From Acidimicrobiaceae bacterium (GTDB lineage Bacteria > Actinomycetota > Acidimicrobiia > Acidimicrobiales > Ilumatobacteraceae), in assembly GCA_016722025.1 (NCBI GenBank), contig JADKGZ010000008.1:1-64000 (forward strand): a DNA stretch of 64,000 nucleotides, given 5' to 3'. The first letter of the stretch is position 1, and each line of letters begins with the position of its first letter. Made by a program: the position numbers and the translations under genes. Below the pieces are notes generated by a model that made no database searches, was not told the origin of the DNA, and worked only from the letters and a program-made list of their open reading frames with translations. This document shows, in pieces, positions 39,200-50,250 of the stretch.

Positions 39200-40180
39200 T
39201 CAGATCGAAGCGAGCAGTGCCGCCGGCGCGGCGCGCAGCACCTCGGTGGCTGCCGATGCCGGCAGCCGATCGCACGCCGACTCGGCACGAACGGCCCACT
39301 CGCGAGCGACGCCCGTTGCTGCCACGACACCGGCGTTGGAGCGGACGATGGCCAGGGCCTTCTCCTGCTCGACGCCGACCAGTGGCTTGCCCAACAGCGA
39401 GAGCAGCTCGACTGCTGCCACGCCACCGGCCTGCAAGGTGCGCAGCACCGGCAACGTGTACACGCCCTCGACCATGTCGTGACCGGCCGGCTTGCCCAGT
39501 TGCTCGTCGGTGGCCGAGATGTCGAGCAGGTCGTCGGCGATCTGGAACACCATGCCGAACGCTTCGCCGTACTCGGTGAGCGCGTCGATGAGCGGGCGAT
39601 CGAGATCGGCGACCAGCCCACCGATGCGAGCTGCCGTGGCAAACAGCGACGCGGTCTTGCCACTGATGCTGGACAGGTAGCTGGCTTCGGGCCGCGCGGC
39701 GTTGTAGGTGTGGCGCAGCTCTTCGATCTGGCCCTCGCACAGCCGACCGATGGTCCGCGCGAGGAGCCCGGCGACTTCGGTGCCCAAGGAGGCGGCGATC
39801 TCCGAGGCTCGCGAGAGCAGGAAGTCGCCGGCGAGGATGGCCTGCAGGTTGCCCCACTTGGCGTTGACCGTGTCGACGCCGCGACGGGTGTCGGCTTCGT
39901 CCATCACGTCGTCGTGGTACAGCGAGCCGGTCTGCACCAGTTCGCACGCGATGCCACCCTGCACCGAGCGCTCGTGCACGAGCGCGTCGCCCGGCCCGGC
40001 CACCTGCGCGGCCACCACGGCGAGGACGGGGCGCAGACGCTTGCCGCCGGCCACGATGAGATGCGACGCGATGTCGTTGAGGTACGGGTCGGGGGTGTGC
40101 ACCGACTCGATGAGCGCGGCTTCGATGCGCGCGAGGTCGGCAGCATGGCTGGGCAGCGCGAACAGCGGAGCGGACGACAC
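39200..40180 (-). CDS. Long-chain polyprenyl diphosphate synthase
   Basis: The 326-residue trans-prenyltransferase has both aspartate-rich motifs: D-D-V-M-D in SLYHDDVMDEADTRRG and D-D-L-L-D in MVFQIADDLLDISAT. It also has GGKRLRP near the N-terminus and GKTASLFATA. Small residues before the first motif (CELVQTGSLY) fit a long-chain (C40-C50) product such as the menaquinone tail. GTG 40180; it converges on the reductase gene with 16 bases between the stops. Confidence 0.9.
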   Translation of the reverse strand: MSSAPLFALPSHAADLARIEAALIESVHTPDPYLNDIASHLIVAGGKRLRPVLAVVAAQVAGPGDALVHERSVQGGIACELVQTGSLYHDDVMDEADTRRGVDTVNAKWGNLQAILAGDFLLSRASEIAASLGTEVAGLLARTIGRLCEGQIEELRHTYNAARPEASYLSSISGKTASLFATAARIGGLVADLDRPLIDALTEYGEAFGMVFQIADDLLDISATDEQLGKPAGHDMVEGVYTLPVLRTLQAGGVAAVELLSLLGKPLVGVEQEKALAIVRSNAGVVAATGVAREWAVRAESACDRLPASAATEVLRAAPAALLASI

Positions 40181-40272
40181 GTCGGCAAGGCTACGTCAGA
40201 TCGCGGTGCACCCCCCAACGAGGCCGAAGTTCACACGCGCGCCTGTAGTGCAGAGCGTGTCCGGCGTGACAA

Positions 40273-40287
40273 GTGCACTCGCTGCAC
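40273..40287. promoter_or_regulatory. Inverted repeat upstream of clpC (GTGCA-N5-TGCAC)
   Basis: A 5-bp perfect inverted repeat lies about 37 bases before ATG 40324. It does not resemble the CtsR, CIRCE or ClgR operators known to me. A weak TACACT -10 candidate lies just downstream (40312-40317). The call is tentative. Confidence 0.25.
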
Positions 40288-40323
40288 AGCGTTGCGACGG
40301 GCGACCACCGATACACTTCTGCC

Positions 40324-42891
<2,568 letters not shown>

Positions 42892-42895
42892 GCGC

Positions 42896-42923
42896 TGCGC
42901 ACCGGGCATCGTCCGGTCGCGCA
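42896..42923 (+). terminator. Stem-loop after clpC
   Basis: TGCGC-ACCGG, a 7-base loop, then CCGGT-C-GCGCA form a 10-bp stem with one bulged C, beginning 5 bases after the clpC stop. No U-run follows, as is common in high-GC actinobacteria. It is the probable clpC terminator. Confidence 0.5.
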
Positions 42924-42973
42924 ACGCAACAGCAGTACGCTCCGCGCATTCGTCTGACCTGGAGGTTTCGACA

Positions 42974-43528
42974 ATGGCAACGGTGGCGTTCGACATCGAG
43001 TACACGAGCCCGCGCAGCAGGCTCAGCAACGGGTTGCGCATCTTCTACGCGATCCCTCACCTCATCATCGTCGGCGTGCTCGGTTACGCGTCGGGTGCCG
43101 CCTCGCTCATCCAGTGGTTCATCATCTTGTTCACCGGCAAGCGCAACAAGAGCCTGTGGACGTTCTCGCGCAACGTGCTCGACTGGCAGAACCGGGCGAC
43201 CACGTACCTGGGGATGATGTACGACGCCTACCCCAACTTCGCGTTCGAGAAGCTGAACGAGCCGGTGCACTTCTCCATCGACTACGAAGAGTCGGCCGAC
43301 CGGCTCACCAACGCGTTGCGGCTGATCTGGGCGATTCCGGCAATGTTGATCTCCTACTTCCTGGCCATCGCGGCCGCAGTGATCACCGTCATCTGCTGGT
43401 TCGCCATCTTGTTCACCGGCACACAACCTCGCGGCATGTTCGACTTCCTGCTCAAGGTGTACCGCTACAGCACCCGCTTCAACGCCTACATCGGGCTGCT
43501 CACCGATACGTATCCCAAGTTCGAGTAG
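42974..43528 (+). CDS. DUF4389 membrane protein
   Basis: The 184-residue protein has GGAGG seven bases before ATG. It consists of two similar halves, each with a hydrophobic helix (LRIFYAIPHLIIVGVLGYA; LRLIWAIPAMLISYFLAI), a second helix containing WF-x-I-L-F-T-G, and a polar end containing N-x-Y-x-G-L/M-(M/L)-x-D-(A/T)-Y-P. This duplicated pattern is that of DUF4389 proteins. Their function is unknown. It stands alone downstream of clpC. Confidence 0.82.
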   Translation: MATVAFDIEYTSPRSRLSNGLRIFYAIPHLIIVGVLGYASGAASLIQWFIILFTGKRNKSLWTFSRNVLDWQNRATTYLGMMYDAYPNFAFEKLNEPVHFSIDYEESADRLTNALRLIWAIPAMLISYFLAIAAAVITVICWFAILFTGTQPRGMFDFLLKVYRYSTRFNAYIGLLTDTYPKFE

Positions 43529-43574
43529 GCCGCGCAGGCGCCCACTCGTGCGGTGCGGCTGCCAGAATGTGCCG

Positions 43575-44363
43575 ATGCGCCGCGCCTTCGCCCTGCTCCT
43601 CGTGGCACTCGCGCTCACGGCCTGCAAGGTCGACACGACCGTACACGTGCAGGTGAACGCCGACGGCACAGGTTCCATCACGCTCACGGCCGTTGCCGAC
43701 GCCGAGGTGGTGGCGCAAGCCCCCGGCCTGGCCGAGGATCTCCGCTTCGACGATGCCATCGCTGCCGGGTGGGCGCTCACCGCGCCGGCCGCAACCGACA
43801 CCGGTGGTCTGCAGGTGGTGCTGACGCACGAGTTCGCGACGGTGGAGGAGGCAACGGCACTGCTGCAGTCGATGAACGGGCCGGGCGGCCCGCTGCACGA
43901 CATCGCCCTCACCCGCGCGGTCACCGACGACGACATCACCACTGGTCTGGCAGGCACGTTGCGAGTGGACGGCGGCATCGACGCGTTCGCCGACCCCGAC
44001 GTGTTGGCAGCGATCGGTGGCAGCCCCTACGCCGACGACATCGCCGCCACCAACCTGCGACCCACCGATGTGGTCACGTTCACGTTCTCCCTCGAGCTGC
44101 CGGGTGAGGCGATGACGCCAGCGGGCGGCACGCCGGCCACCGCCGACGCAGCACTCGCGTGGTCGGTTCCACTCGATGGCACTTCGGCCGACCTGGCCAC
44201 CACCACCGTGCTCGCGCAGGGCCAGCCCTCCAGCGTGTGGGGCACCGTGGCACGCATCGCGCTGGTTGCTCTGGTGGCCTGGTGCGTGGCTGCTGTGGCC
44301 TTCATCGCGTTCGTGGCGAGAGCTCGCACGCAGCGGGCCCGCCGCCGGCAACCCGGTCGCTGA
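43575..44363 (+). CDS. LppM-like lipoprotein
   Basis: The 262-residue protein has a lipobox LALTAC (Cys17) and starts its mature part with KVDTTVHVQVNADGTGSITLTA, the pattern of the mycobacterial LppM domain (DUF3153-like beta-barrel fold). A single transmembrane helix (ALVALVAWCVAAVAFIAFVA) and a basic tail end the protein, so it is anchored at both ends. It is exported; the function in this organism is unknown. Confidence 0.72.
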   Translation: MRRAFALLLVALALTACKVDTTVHVQVNADGTGSITLTAVADAEVVAQAPGLAEDLRFDDAIAAGWALTAPAATDTGGLQVVLTHEFATVEEATALLQSMNGPGGPLHDIALTRAVTDDDITTGLAGTLRVDGGIDAFADPDVLAAIGGSPYADDIAATNLRPTDVVTFTFSLELPGEAMTPAGGTPATADAALAWSVPLDGTSADLATTTVLAQGQPSSVWGTVARIALVALVAWCVAAVAFIAFVARARTQRARRRQPGR

Positions 44364-44426
44364 CCACCGCTCGCACATCAGCGCGAAGTGAGGAACAACG
44401 TGACACCCATTCCGTAGGGTGCAGGC

Positions 44427-45785
44427 ATGGCCAAGGTTCGCGTCGTCTACCGCTGCACCGAGTGCGGCACCCCCACCCCCAAGTGGGCCGGCCGGTGCGC
44501 GGGGTGCGAGGCATGGAACTCGTTGGTGGAAGATGTCGATCTGCCCGAGCTCGCTCTCGGTCACAACCTGGGGCCGTCTGCTCCGGCCACTCCCATCGGT
44601 GCGGTCGATGCAACGTTCGCGCGGCCGCAGTCCACCGGCATCCCCGAGCTCGATCGTGTGCTGGGCGGTGGGCTGGTACCCGGCTCGGTCACGCTGTTGG
44701 GCGGTGAGCCGGGCATCGGGAAGAGCACGCTGCTGCTGCAGTTGCTGGCGCAGTGGCCGCACCGCACGCTGTACGTCAGCGCCGAAGAGAGCGCTCAGCA
44801 GGTCCGCCTGCGCGCCGAGCGCCTCGACGCCGTGCGCCCCGAGCTGTGGTTGCTGCCCGAGACCTCACTGCCGCACATCATCGCCGCCATCGACGACGTG
44901 CAGCCGAGCCTCGTCGTCATCGACAGCATCCAGTCCATCGCCGATCCCGACGTGCCCTCGGCGCCCGGCAGCGTGGTGCAGGTTCGCGGGTGCGCGCACC
45001 GGCTGGTGGGCGAGGCCAAGCGCCGCAACCTGCCCATCGTGATGGTGGGTCATGTCACCAAGGAAGGCGGGCTGGCGGGGCCGCGGGTGCTCGAGCACGT
45101 GGTCGACACCGTGCTCAGCTTCGAAGGCGACCGCCATCACTCGTTGCGGTTGCTGCGCGCGGCGAAGCACCGCTTCGGGCCCACCAGCGAGCTGGGCGTG
45201 TTCGAGATGGCGGGCGAGGGCCTCATCGGCGTTCCCGACGCCAGCAAGCTGTTCCTCACCGATCGGCGCACCGGGGTGGCTGGCTCGGCCATCACCCCCA
45301 CGCTCGAAGGGCAGCGTCCGCTGCTGGTGGAAGTGCAGGCACTCACCAACAAGGTCACCCCCGGTGCGCCGCCACGCCGCAGCGCGCAGGGCCTCGACCC
45401 AGGTCGGCTGGCGCTGCTGCTGGCCGTGCTCGAGCGTCGGTCGCGCCTTGCGCTGGGGCAGCACGAGGTGTTCGCATCGGCCGTGGGTGGCGTTCGCCTC
45501 ACCGAGCCGGGCGCGGATCTGCCGCTGTGCCTCGCGTTGGTCAGTGCGCTGCTCAACCATCCCATCCCGCCCGATGTGGTGGTGTTCGGCGAGGTCGGCC
45601 TCGCAGGTGAGCTGCGTCAGGTCGCGCATGCCCCGCGCCGCCTCGCCGAAGCAGCTCGCATGGGCTTCACCCGTGCGATCGTTCCCGCCAACTCGCCCAA
45701 CGGTGTCGACGGCATCGCGCTCACGCGCGTGGCCACCGTCAACGAGGCCCTCGTGGCGGCGGGTCTCTCAGGGCGCCCGCAGTGA
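44427..45785 (+). CDS. radA: DNA repair protein RadA
   Basis: The 452-residue protein has the N-terminal zinc finger C-T-E-C-G and C-A-G-C, the Walker A GGEPGIGKSTLLLQL, Walker B SLVVIDSIQ, the RadA-specific KNRFG variant KHRFGPTSELG, and the Lon-like C-terminal domain (HEVFASAVGGVRLTEPGADL). It is a RecA-like branch-migration helicase of recombinational repair. It overlaps the next gene by GTGA. Confidence 0.95.
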   Translation: MAKVRVVYRCTECGTPTPKWAGRCAGCEAWNSLVEDVDLPELALGHNLGPSAPATPIGAVDATFARPQSTGIPELDRVLGGGLVPGSVTLLGGEPGIGKSTLLLQLLAQWPHRTLYVSAEESAQQVRLRAERLDAVRPELWLLPETSLPHIIAAIDDVQPSLVVIDSIQSIADPDVPSAPGSVVQVRGCAHRLVGEAKRRNLPIVMVGHVTKEGGLAGPRVLEHVVDTVLSFEGDRHHSLRLLRAAKHRFGPTSELGVFEMAGEGLIGVPDASKLFLTDRRTGVAGSAITPTLEGQRPLLVEVQALTNKVTPGAPPRRSAQGLDPGRLALLLAVLERRSRLALGQHEVFASAVGGVRLTEPGADLPLCLALVSALLNHPIPPDVVVFGEVGLAGELRQVAHAPRRLAEAARMGFTRAIVPANSPNGVDGIALTRVATVNEALVAAGLSGRPQ

Positions 45786-46609
45786 ACGGCGCGCGCGGGG
45801 TCGGCGACATTCGTCGCTGGTATCAACCGGTCCCTCCACGACCGTCACTCGAGGGGCTGCTGGCGTGCAGTTGGAGCGCTCGGCCCGACGGCTGGCATCG
45901 GCTGGTGCCCGACGCCTGCATCGACGTGCTGTGGCTCAGCACCGGCGACATCTGGATGTGTGGTCCGGAGGAAACAGCATGGTTCTTCCAGCTGCCCTCG
46001 GGCGTCGTTGCAGCGGGCGTGCGCTTCCGCCCCGGGGTGCTGCCTTCCTTGATCGGCTTCCATGCCCACACGGTGTTGAATCGTCGCATGCGCTGGCGAG
46101 CGCTGGTCGGTGACGACAACGAGCGAGCACTGCTCCGCCGGCTTGCAGCGGCCGATTGCGACACCAGTCGCATGCTCGTCCTGGAGAACGAGGTGGCCAC
46201 GCTCGCTGCAACAGGTGGCTGCCTCGACCCGCTGGCGGAGGCTGTGCTGGCGATGGTCACCCAGCACCCACGGGCGCGAGCAGCGGAGGTGGCCGCAGCG
46301 ATGAGCATCACCACCCGCCAGTTGCACCGCCGGTGCCTCAGCTCCTTCGGCTACAGCGTCAGCACCCTCTCGCGCATCGTGCGCTTTCACCGCTTCTGGT
46401 CCATCGCCGAGCTGGCCGCGCCCGGTACCCCCCTGGCCGCAGTTGCGCACGACGCCGGCTACAGCGACCACGCGCACCTGGTGCGCGACTGCCGGGCCAT
46501 CACCGGCGCGCCACCCGGGCGATTCCTCGCCGAGTCGTTCGCCACGTTCCCCGACATGTCCGATCCGTACAAGACAGGGCCTCGGTTCACCGCAACGCTG
46601 GCATCATGA
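45782..46609 (+). CDS. AraC-family transcriptional regulator
   Basis: The 275-residue protein has an N-terminal cupin-like sensor part (VPDACIDVLWLSTGDIWMCGP, DUF6597 type) and a C-terminal AraC DNA-binding domain with two helix-turn-helix motifs (AAEVAAAMSITTRQLHRRC and AVAHDAGYSDHAHLVRDCRA). No partner gene is obvious, but its coupling to the following small enzyme gene suggests that it controls it. Confidence 0.85.
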   Translation: MNGARGVGDIRRWYQPVPPRPSLEGLLACSWSARPDGWHRLVPDACIDVLWLSTGDIWMCGPEETAWFFQLPSGVVAAGVRFRPGVLPSLIGFHAHTVLNRRMRWRALVGDDNERALLRRLAAADCDTSRMLVLENEVATLAATGGCLDPLAEAVLAMVTQHPRARAAEVAAAMSITTRQLHRRCLSSFGYSVSTLSRIVRFHRFWSIAELAAPGTPLAAVAHDAGYSDHAHLVRDCRAITGAPPGRFLAESFATFPDMSDPYKTGPRFTATLAS

Positions 46610-47157
46610 CCACACCTTCCCAGCGCTACGCCACCAGCTCCGCCCGTTTCACCGCTCTGCTCGACGCCGTTCCCGATGCCTCCTTGGCGACGCCCTCGCC
46701 ATGCGAAGGGTGGTCCGTCGCCGACGTGCTCGCGCACGTGGTCTCCACCGAGACCGACTTCATGGTGCAGCGAGGGGTGGTGGTGAGCGGCACCGATGGC
46801 CTGCCCTCGATCGCGGCGTGGCCACTCGTGCGCGCCGCCATGCAGGGTGCACTCGACGATCCGGCCATCGCCGGCGCCACGTTCGACGGATACTTCGGGC
46901 CCACCACGGTGGAGGGCACCGTCGATCGTTTCTACACGCTCGACCTCATCGTGCACCGTTGGGACATCGCCACGGCCTGCCGCTTGGCCGAGCACGCGAC
47001 GCTCACCGCCGACGAGATCGAGACGGTGCGCTCGAACCTGGTCGGGCTCGAGCCCGTCATGCGTTCCCCCGGCTTGTTCGGGCCCGAGGTGGCGGTGGCC
47101 GCCGATGCCGACGACCAGGCGAGGCTGCTGGCGTACATCGGCCGCGCCGCCGTTTGA
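46606..47157 (+). CDS. TIGR03086-type metal-binding protein (maleylpyruvate-isomerase-like)
   Basis: The 183-residue protein belongs to the DinB/mycothiol-dependent isomerase fold. It shows the start SARFTALLDAVPDASLATPSPCEGWSV and a His in VADVLAHVV, and DLIVHRWDIA, giving the conserved H/E-H metal site. Relatives are mycothiol-dependent enzymes or proteins of unknown role. ATG overlaps the stop of the AraC-type gene. Confidence 0.8.
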   Translation: MTTPSQRYATSSARFTALLDAVPDASLATPSPCEGWSVADVLAHVVSTETDFMVQRGVVVSGTDGLPSIAAWPLVRAAMQGALDDPAIAGATFDGYFGPTTVEGTVDRFYTLDLIVHRWDIATACRLAEHATLTADEIETVRSNLVGLEPVMRSPGLFGPEVAVAADADDQARLLAYIGRAAV

Positions 47158-47172
47158 ATCGCGCGGGGCGGC

Positions 47173-48144
47173 TCAGGCAGGCCGGTACGGCGTGGTGACG
47201 CCCGGCTGAGCGCCGTCGAAGTCCACCAAGCCGTCGTCGACCAGCTTGATCAAGTGCGCCAGCACGCTGCGACCGGCTGCCTTGTGCAGCTTCTTGTCAA
47301 CGCCCACGTACAGCGACTTCACCATCTCCGGGATCATCGTGGTGCCGGCGCGCACTGCCGCCAGCACCCCGGCTTCACGATCCAGCCGGTGCCGCAGGAA
47401 CGCGTCGACGAACGGCTTGCCATCGGTGACGGGCGCGCCGTGAGTGGGCCACAGCACCGCTGGGGCGAGGTCGTTCACGCGCTGCAGCGACGCAAGGTAG
47501 TCGCGCATGTTGCCGTCGGGCGGCGTGATGACCGACGTGCTCCACCCCATGATGTGGTCGCCGGTGAACAACGCACGCTGCTCGTCCAGCCAGAAGCAGA
47601 GGTGGTTGCTGGTGTGGCCCGGCGTGTGGATGGCCCGCATCGTCCAGCCATCACCGAAGGCGGCGACCTCGCCGTCGGCCACCCGCACATCGGGGTCGAA
47701 CGCGAGGTCGAGCGATTCCTCCACCTTGGCTTCGCCGGCGGCCTCGGCCGCTTCGGCCGCCGCTCGCTCTTCGTCGTCGGGCTCGTCGGGTGTGTCGTCT
47801 TCCACCCAATCGGTGCCGACTGCATGCGGCCCGAACGCAATGGTGGGGGCCCCCGAACGCTCGCGCAGCCAGGCGGCCAGTGGTGAGTGGTCGCTATGAC
47901 AGTGGGTGACGAGGATCGCGCTCACCCGCTGACCCTCGAGCGCTGTCACCAACGCGTCGCGGTGCGAGTCGACCATCGGCCCGGGGTCGATGACGGCGAC
48001 GTCGCCATCGCCGACGATGTAGGTGCCGGTGCCGTGATACGTGAACTTCGACGGGTTCTTGGCGATGACCCGCCTGACGAGTGGCGCCACCTGCACGGCT
48101 TCGCCGTAGCGCGGATCGTCGAGCGTGACGAACGGGATGCTCAC
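47173..48144 (-). CDS. Metallo-beta-lactamase-fold hydrolase
   Basis: The 323-residue protein carries the metal motif THCHSDHSPLAAW (H-x-H-x-D-H), AIHTPGHTSNHLCFWL, FTGDHIMGWSTSVI and a C-terminal winged segment (KSLYVGVDKKLHKAAGRSVLAHL), as in LACTB2/glyoxalase-II-like proteins. An acidic insert of about 35 residues (EDDTPDEPDDEERAAAEAAE) follows the first motif and is unusual. GTG 48144 overlaps the asparaginase stop. The substrate is unknown. Confidence 0.85.
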   Translation of the reverse strand: MSIPFVTLDDPRYGEAVQVAPLVRRVIAKNPSKFTYHGTGTYIVGDGDVAVIDPGPMVDSHRDALVTALEGQRVSAILVTHCHSDHSPLAAWLRERSGAPTIAFGPHAVGTDWVEDDTPDEPDDEERAAAEAAEAAGEAKVEESLDLAFDPDVRVADGEVAAFGDGWTMRAIHTPGHTSNHLCFWLDEQRALFTGDHIMGWSTSVITPPDGNMRDYLASLQRVNDLAPAVLWPTHGAPVTDGKPFVDAFLRHRLDREAGVLAAVRAGTTMIPEMVKSLYVGVDKKLHKAAGRSVLAHLIKLVDDGLVDFDGAQPGVTTPYRPA

Positions 48145-49100
48145 GGTGCGATCGCCCGCACGGTGCCCACCTGGCGCCCGTGACCCATGATGCGCTCCTC
48201 CACCAGGGCCGCAACCGCCGTCGTGTCGATGCCCAATGCGTGCAGCGCCGCCACCATCACCGGCGGCCTGGCGCGGTCGCCGCCATCGGCGATCTTCAGA
48301 GCGATGGCCCGACCGTCGGGCAGCGCCGCAGCGAACACACCGTCGGCACCGTCCTTCGCCATCAGCCCGGGCACGTGCTGCATGAACACCGTGACGTCGC
48401 GGGTGACCCCACCCACCATCTGCGGGTGGGCGGTCATCGCTGCGTACACCTCGTCGCCTGCCGAGCCGGCAGTGCCATTGGCGATCGCTCGAAAGGCACG
48501 GGCGAGCCCCACCAGCGACATCGCGTGGGCAGGCGCGCCACAGCCGTCGACACCGATGTGCGCGTGCGTCTCGGCTGCCAGCTCGTCGATCGCTGCCGTG
48601 ATGGCGAGCTGGAGCGGATGGTCGACAGCGAGGTACGACGCATCGTGTGCCCAGCCGTTGCGCACGCACGTCGCCAGCATGCCGCTGTGCTTTCCGCTGC
48701 AGTTCATCAGCAACGAAGTGCGCGGCAGGCCGGCGCGCAGCACCGCTTCGGCCGCTGCCTGGTCGAGCGGCAACGACCGCGTGTTGGCCAGCGCGCCTTC
48801 GTCGAGGCCTGCACCGACAAGGATGCGCAGCGCGCCATCGGTGTGCATCGGGGTGCCATCGTGGCTGGCGCACACCAACGCCAACAGGTCGGGTGGCAGT
48901 GACAGGCCGGCGCGCACCATCGCCACCGCCTGCATCGGCTTGTTCGAGGAACGCGGGTAGACCACAGCCAGGGGATCGCCGACCGCGAACTCGATCTCAC
49001 CGCCGGGGCCCAACGCCACCACGGCGCCGTAGTGCACCGACTCGTCGAGCCCACTGCGGTCGGTGATGGCAACGGGCACGAACGATTCAGGTGTCGGCAT
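48141..49100 (-). CDS. Asparaginase family protein (PF06089 type)
   Basis: The 319-residue protein reads VAITDRSGLDESVHYGAVVAL at the start and then RSSNKPMQAVAMVRAG, CASHDGTPMH, LLMNCSGKHSGMLATC and GVDGCGAPAHAMSLVGLA. These are signatures of the thermolabile/RES-type L-asparaginase II group, which hydrolyses L-asparagine in the cytoplasm. It overlaps the AI-2E-family gene by 14 bases. Confidence 0.88.
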   Translation of the reverse strand: MPTPESFVPVAITDRSGLDESVHYGAVVALGPGGEIEFAVGDPLAVVYPRSSNKPMQAVAMVRAGLSLPPDLLALVCASHDGTPMHTDGALRILVGAGLDEGALANTRSLPLDQAAAEAVLRAGLPRTSLLMNCSGKHSGMLATCVRNGWAHDASYLAVDHPLQLAITAAIDELAAETHAHIGVDGCGAPAHAMSLVGLARAFRAIANGTAGSAGDEVYAAMTAHPQMVGGVTRDVTVFMQHVPGLMAKDGADGVFAAALPDGRAIALKIADGGDRARPPVMVAALHALGIDTTAVAALVEERIMGHGRQVGTVRAIAP

Positions 49101-50250
49101 CGGGCTCAGCTGTGGGATGTTGCGCGCGAGCGGCGCGGCGCTGGTGCCGGCGCAACTTCGGCTTCACCACGGTGAGATCGCTGTCGATGACCTCGTGGCG
49201 AGTGCCGGTGTTGCTGAGCAACGCCTGGATCATGGCCGCGCCCGGAATGGCAAGGATGGCGCCGACTCCACCCAGCACGGCGCCACCGGCGATGGCGGAA
49301 CCGAACGCGACCGCGGGGTGCAGATCCATCGTGCGGGCGGTGATGCGCGGCAGGAACAGGTAGTTCTCGATCTGCTGGTAGACGACCACGAAGACGAGCA
49401 CCACCAGTGCCTTGGTGGGCGAATCGATGAAGGTGACCAGCACCGGCAACGCGCCGGCGATGTAGGTGCCGACGACCGGTAGGAACTGGCTGATGACGCC
49501 CACCCACAAGGCCAACGCCACCGGCGCTTTGGTGCCCAAGGCCTGCAGCACGACCCAATGCGAGAACGCCGAGAGACCGGCCAGCAACGCACGCGAGTAC
49601 AGGTAACCACCGGTCTTCTCGATGGCAAGTTCCCACGTGTCGAGCACCGACCGTTGCTGCTCCGCCCGTAGGCGGCTGCAGATCACGCGGCGCAGCTTCG
49701 GGCCGTCGGCCACCAAGTAGAAGGTGAACAGGATCACCGACAGTGCCTGCACCAGCAGCCCCAATGCAGTGACCGACAGGTCGACCACCTTGTTCTGTTG
49801 GCTCTGGATGAACGACTGCACCGCACCGTCGGGCTTGTTGATCTCCTTGATCACCTGGGTGGCATCGATGTGCGCGCCGAAGTTGTCGTTGAGGAAGTTG
49901 ACCGTGCGGGTGACGTACTTCTCGGAGTTACCCAGCAACTCGGCGATCTGTTGGCCCACCAGCGCGCCGATGGCGACGACGAAGACGAGGAACGCGACCA
50001 GCACTCCGACGAGGATGACTGCGGTGGCGGTGCCCCGGCGCCAGCCACGCTTTGCCATGCGGTTCACGCCCGGCTCGACTGCGAGCGAGAGGAACAGCGA
50101 CACCAGCAGCAGCATGAGGAACGTGTAGAGGCTGGCCCACAACGAGCGGAAGGCGAGCGCCACGATGGCACCGCCCCAGAAGACGGCGACGGCCTTCCAC
50201 ACCCATCGCGGCATGCGCTCTGATGGCGGAGTGGGAGCGATGTCGGACAT
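49087..50250 (-). CDS. AI-2E family transporter
   Basis: The 387-residue membrane protein starts at ATG 50250. It has paired N-terminal helices (FWGGAIVALAFRSLWASLYTFLM), a long central polar segment, and the family hallmark toward the end: GVISQFLPVVGTYIAGALPVL and QIENYLFLPRITARTMDLHP. Family members export small molecules or exchange ions; the AI-2 link is historical. The start overlaps the YcaQ-like stop (ATGA). Confidence 0.88.
   Translation of the reverse strand: MSDIAPTPPSERMPRWVWKAVAVFWGGAIVALAFRSLWASLYTFLMLLLVSLFLSLAVEPGVNRMAKRGWRRGTATAVILVGVLVAFLVFVVAIGALVGQQIAELLGNSEKYVTRTVNFLNDNFGAHIDATQVIKEINKPDGAVQSFIQSQQNKVVDLSVTALGLLVQALSVILFTFYLVADGPKLRRVICSRLRAEQQRSVLDTWELAIEKTGGYLYSRALLAGLSAFSHWVVLQALGTKAPVALALWVGVISQFLPVVGTYIAGALPVLVTFIDSPTKALVVLVFVVVYQQIENYLFLPRITARTMDLHPAVAFGSAIAGGAVLGGVGAILAIPGAAMIQALLSNTGTRHEVIDSDLTVVKPKLRRHQRRAARAQHPTAEPDADT

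Noticed and set aside
40260..40323. CIRCE, CtsR or ClgR operator before clpC
   Set aside because: The only symmetry is GTGCA-N5-TGCAC, which does not match those consensus sequences.
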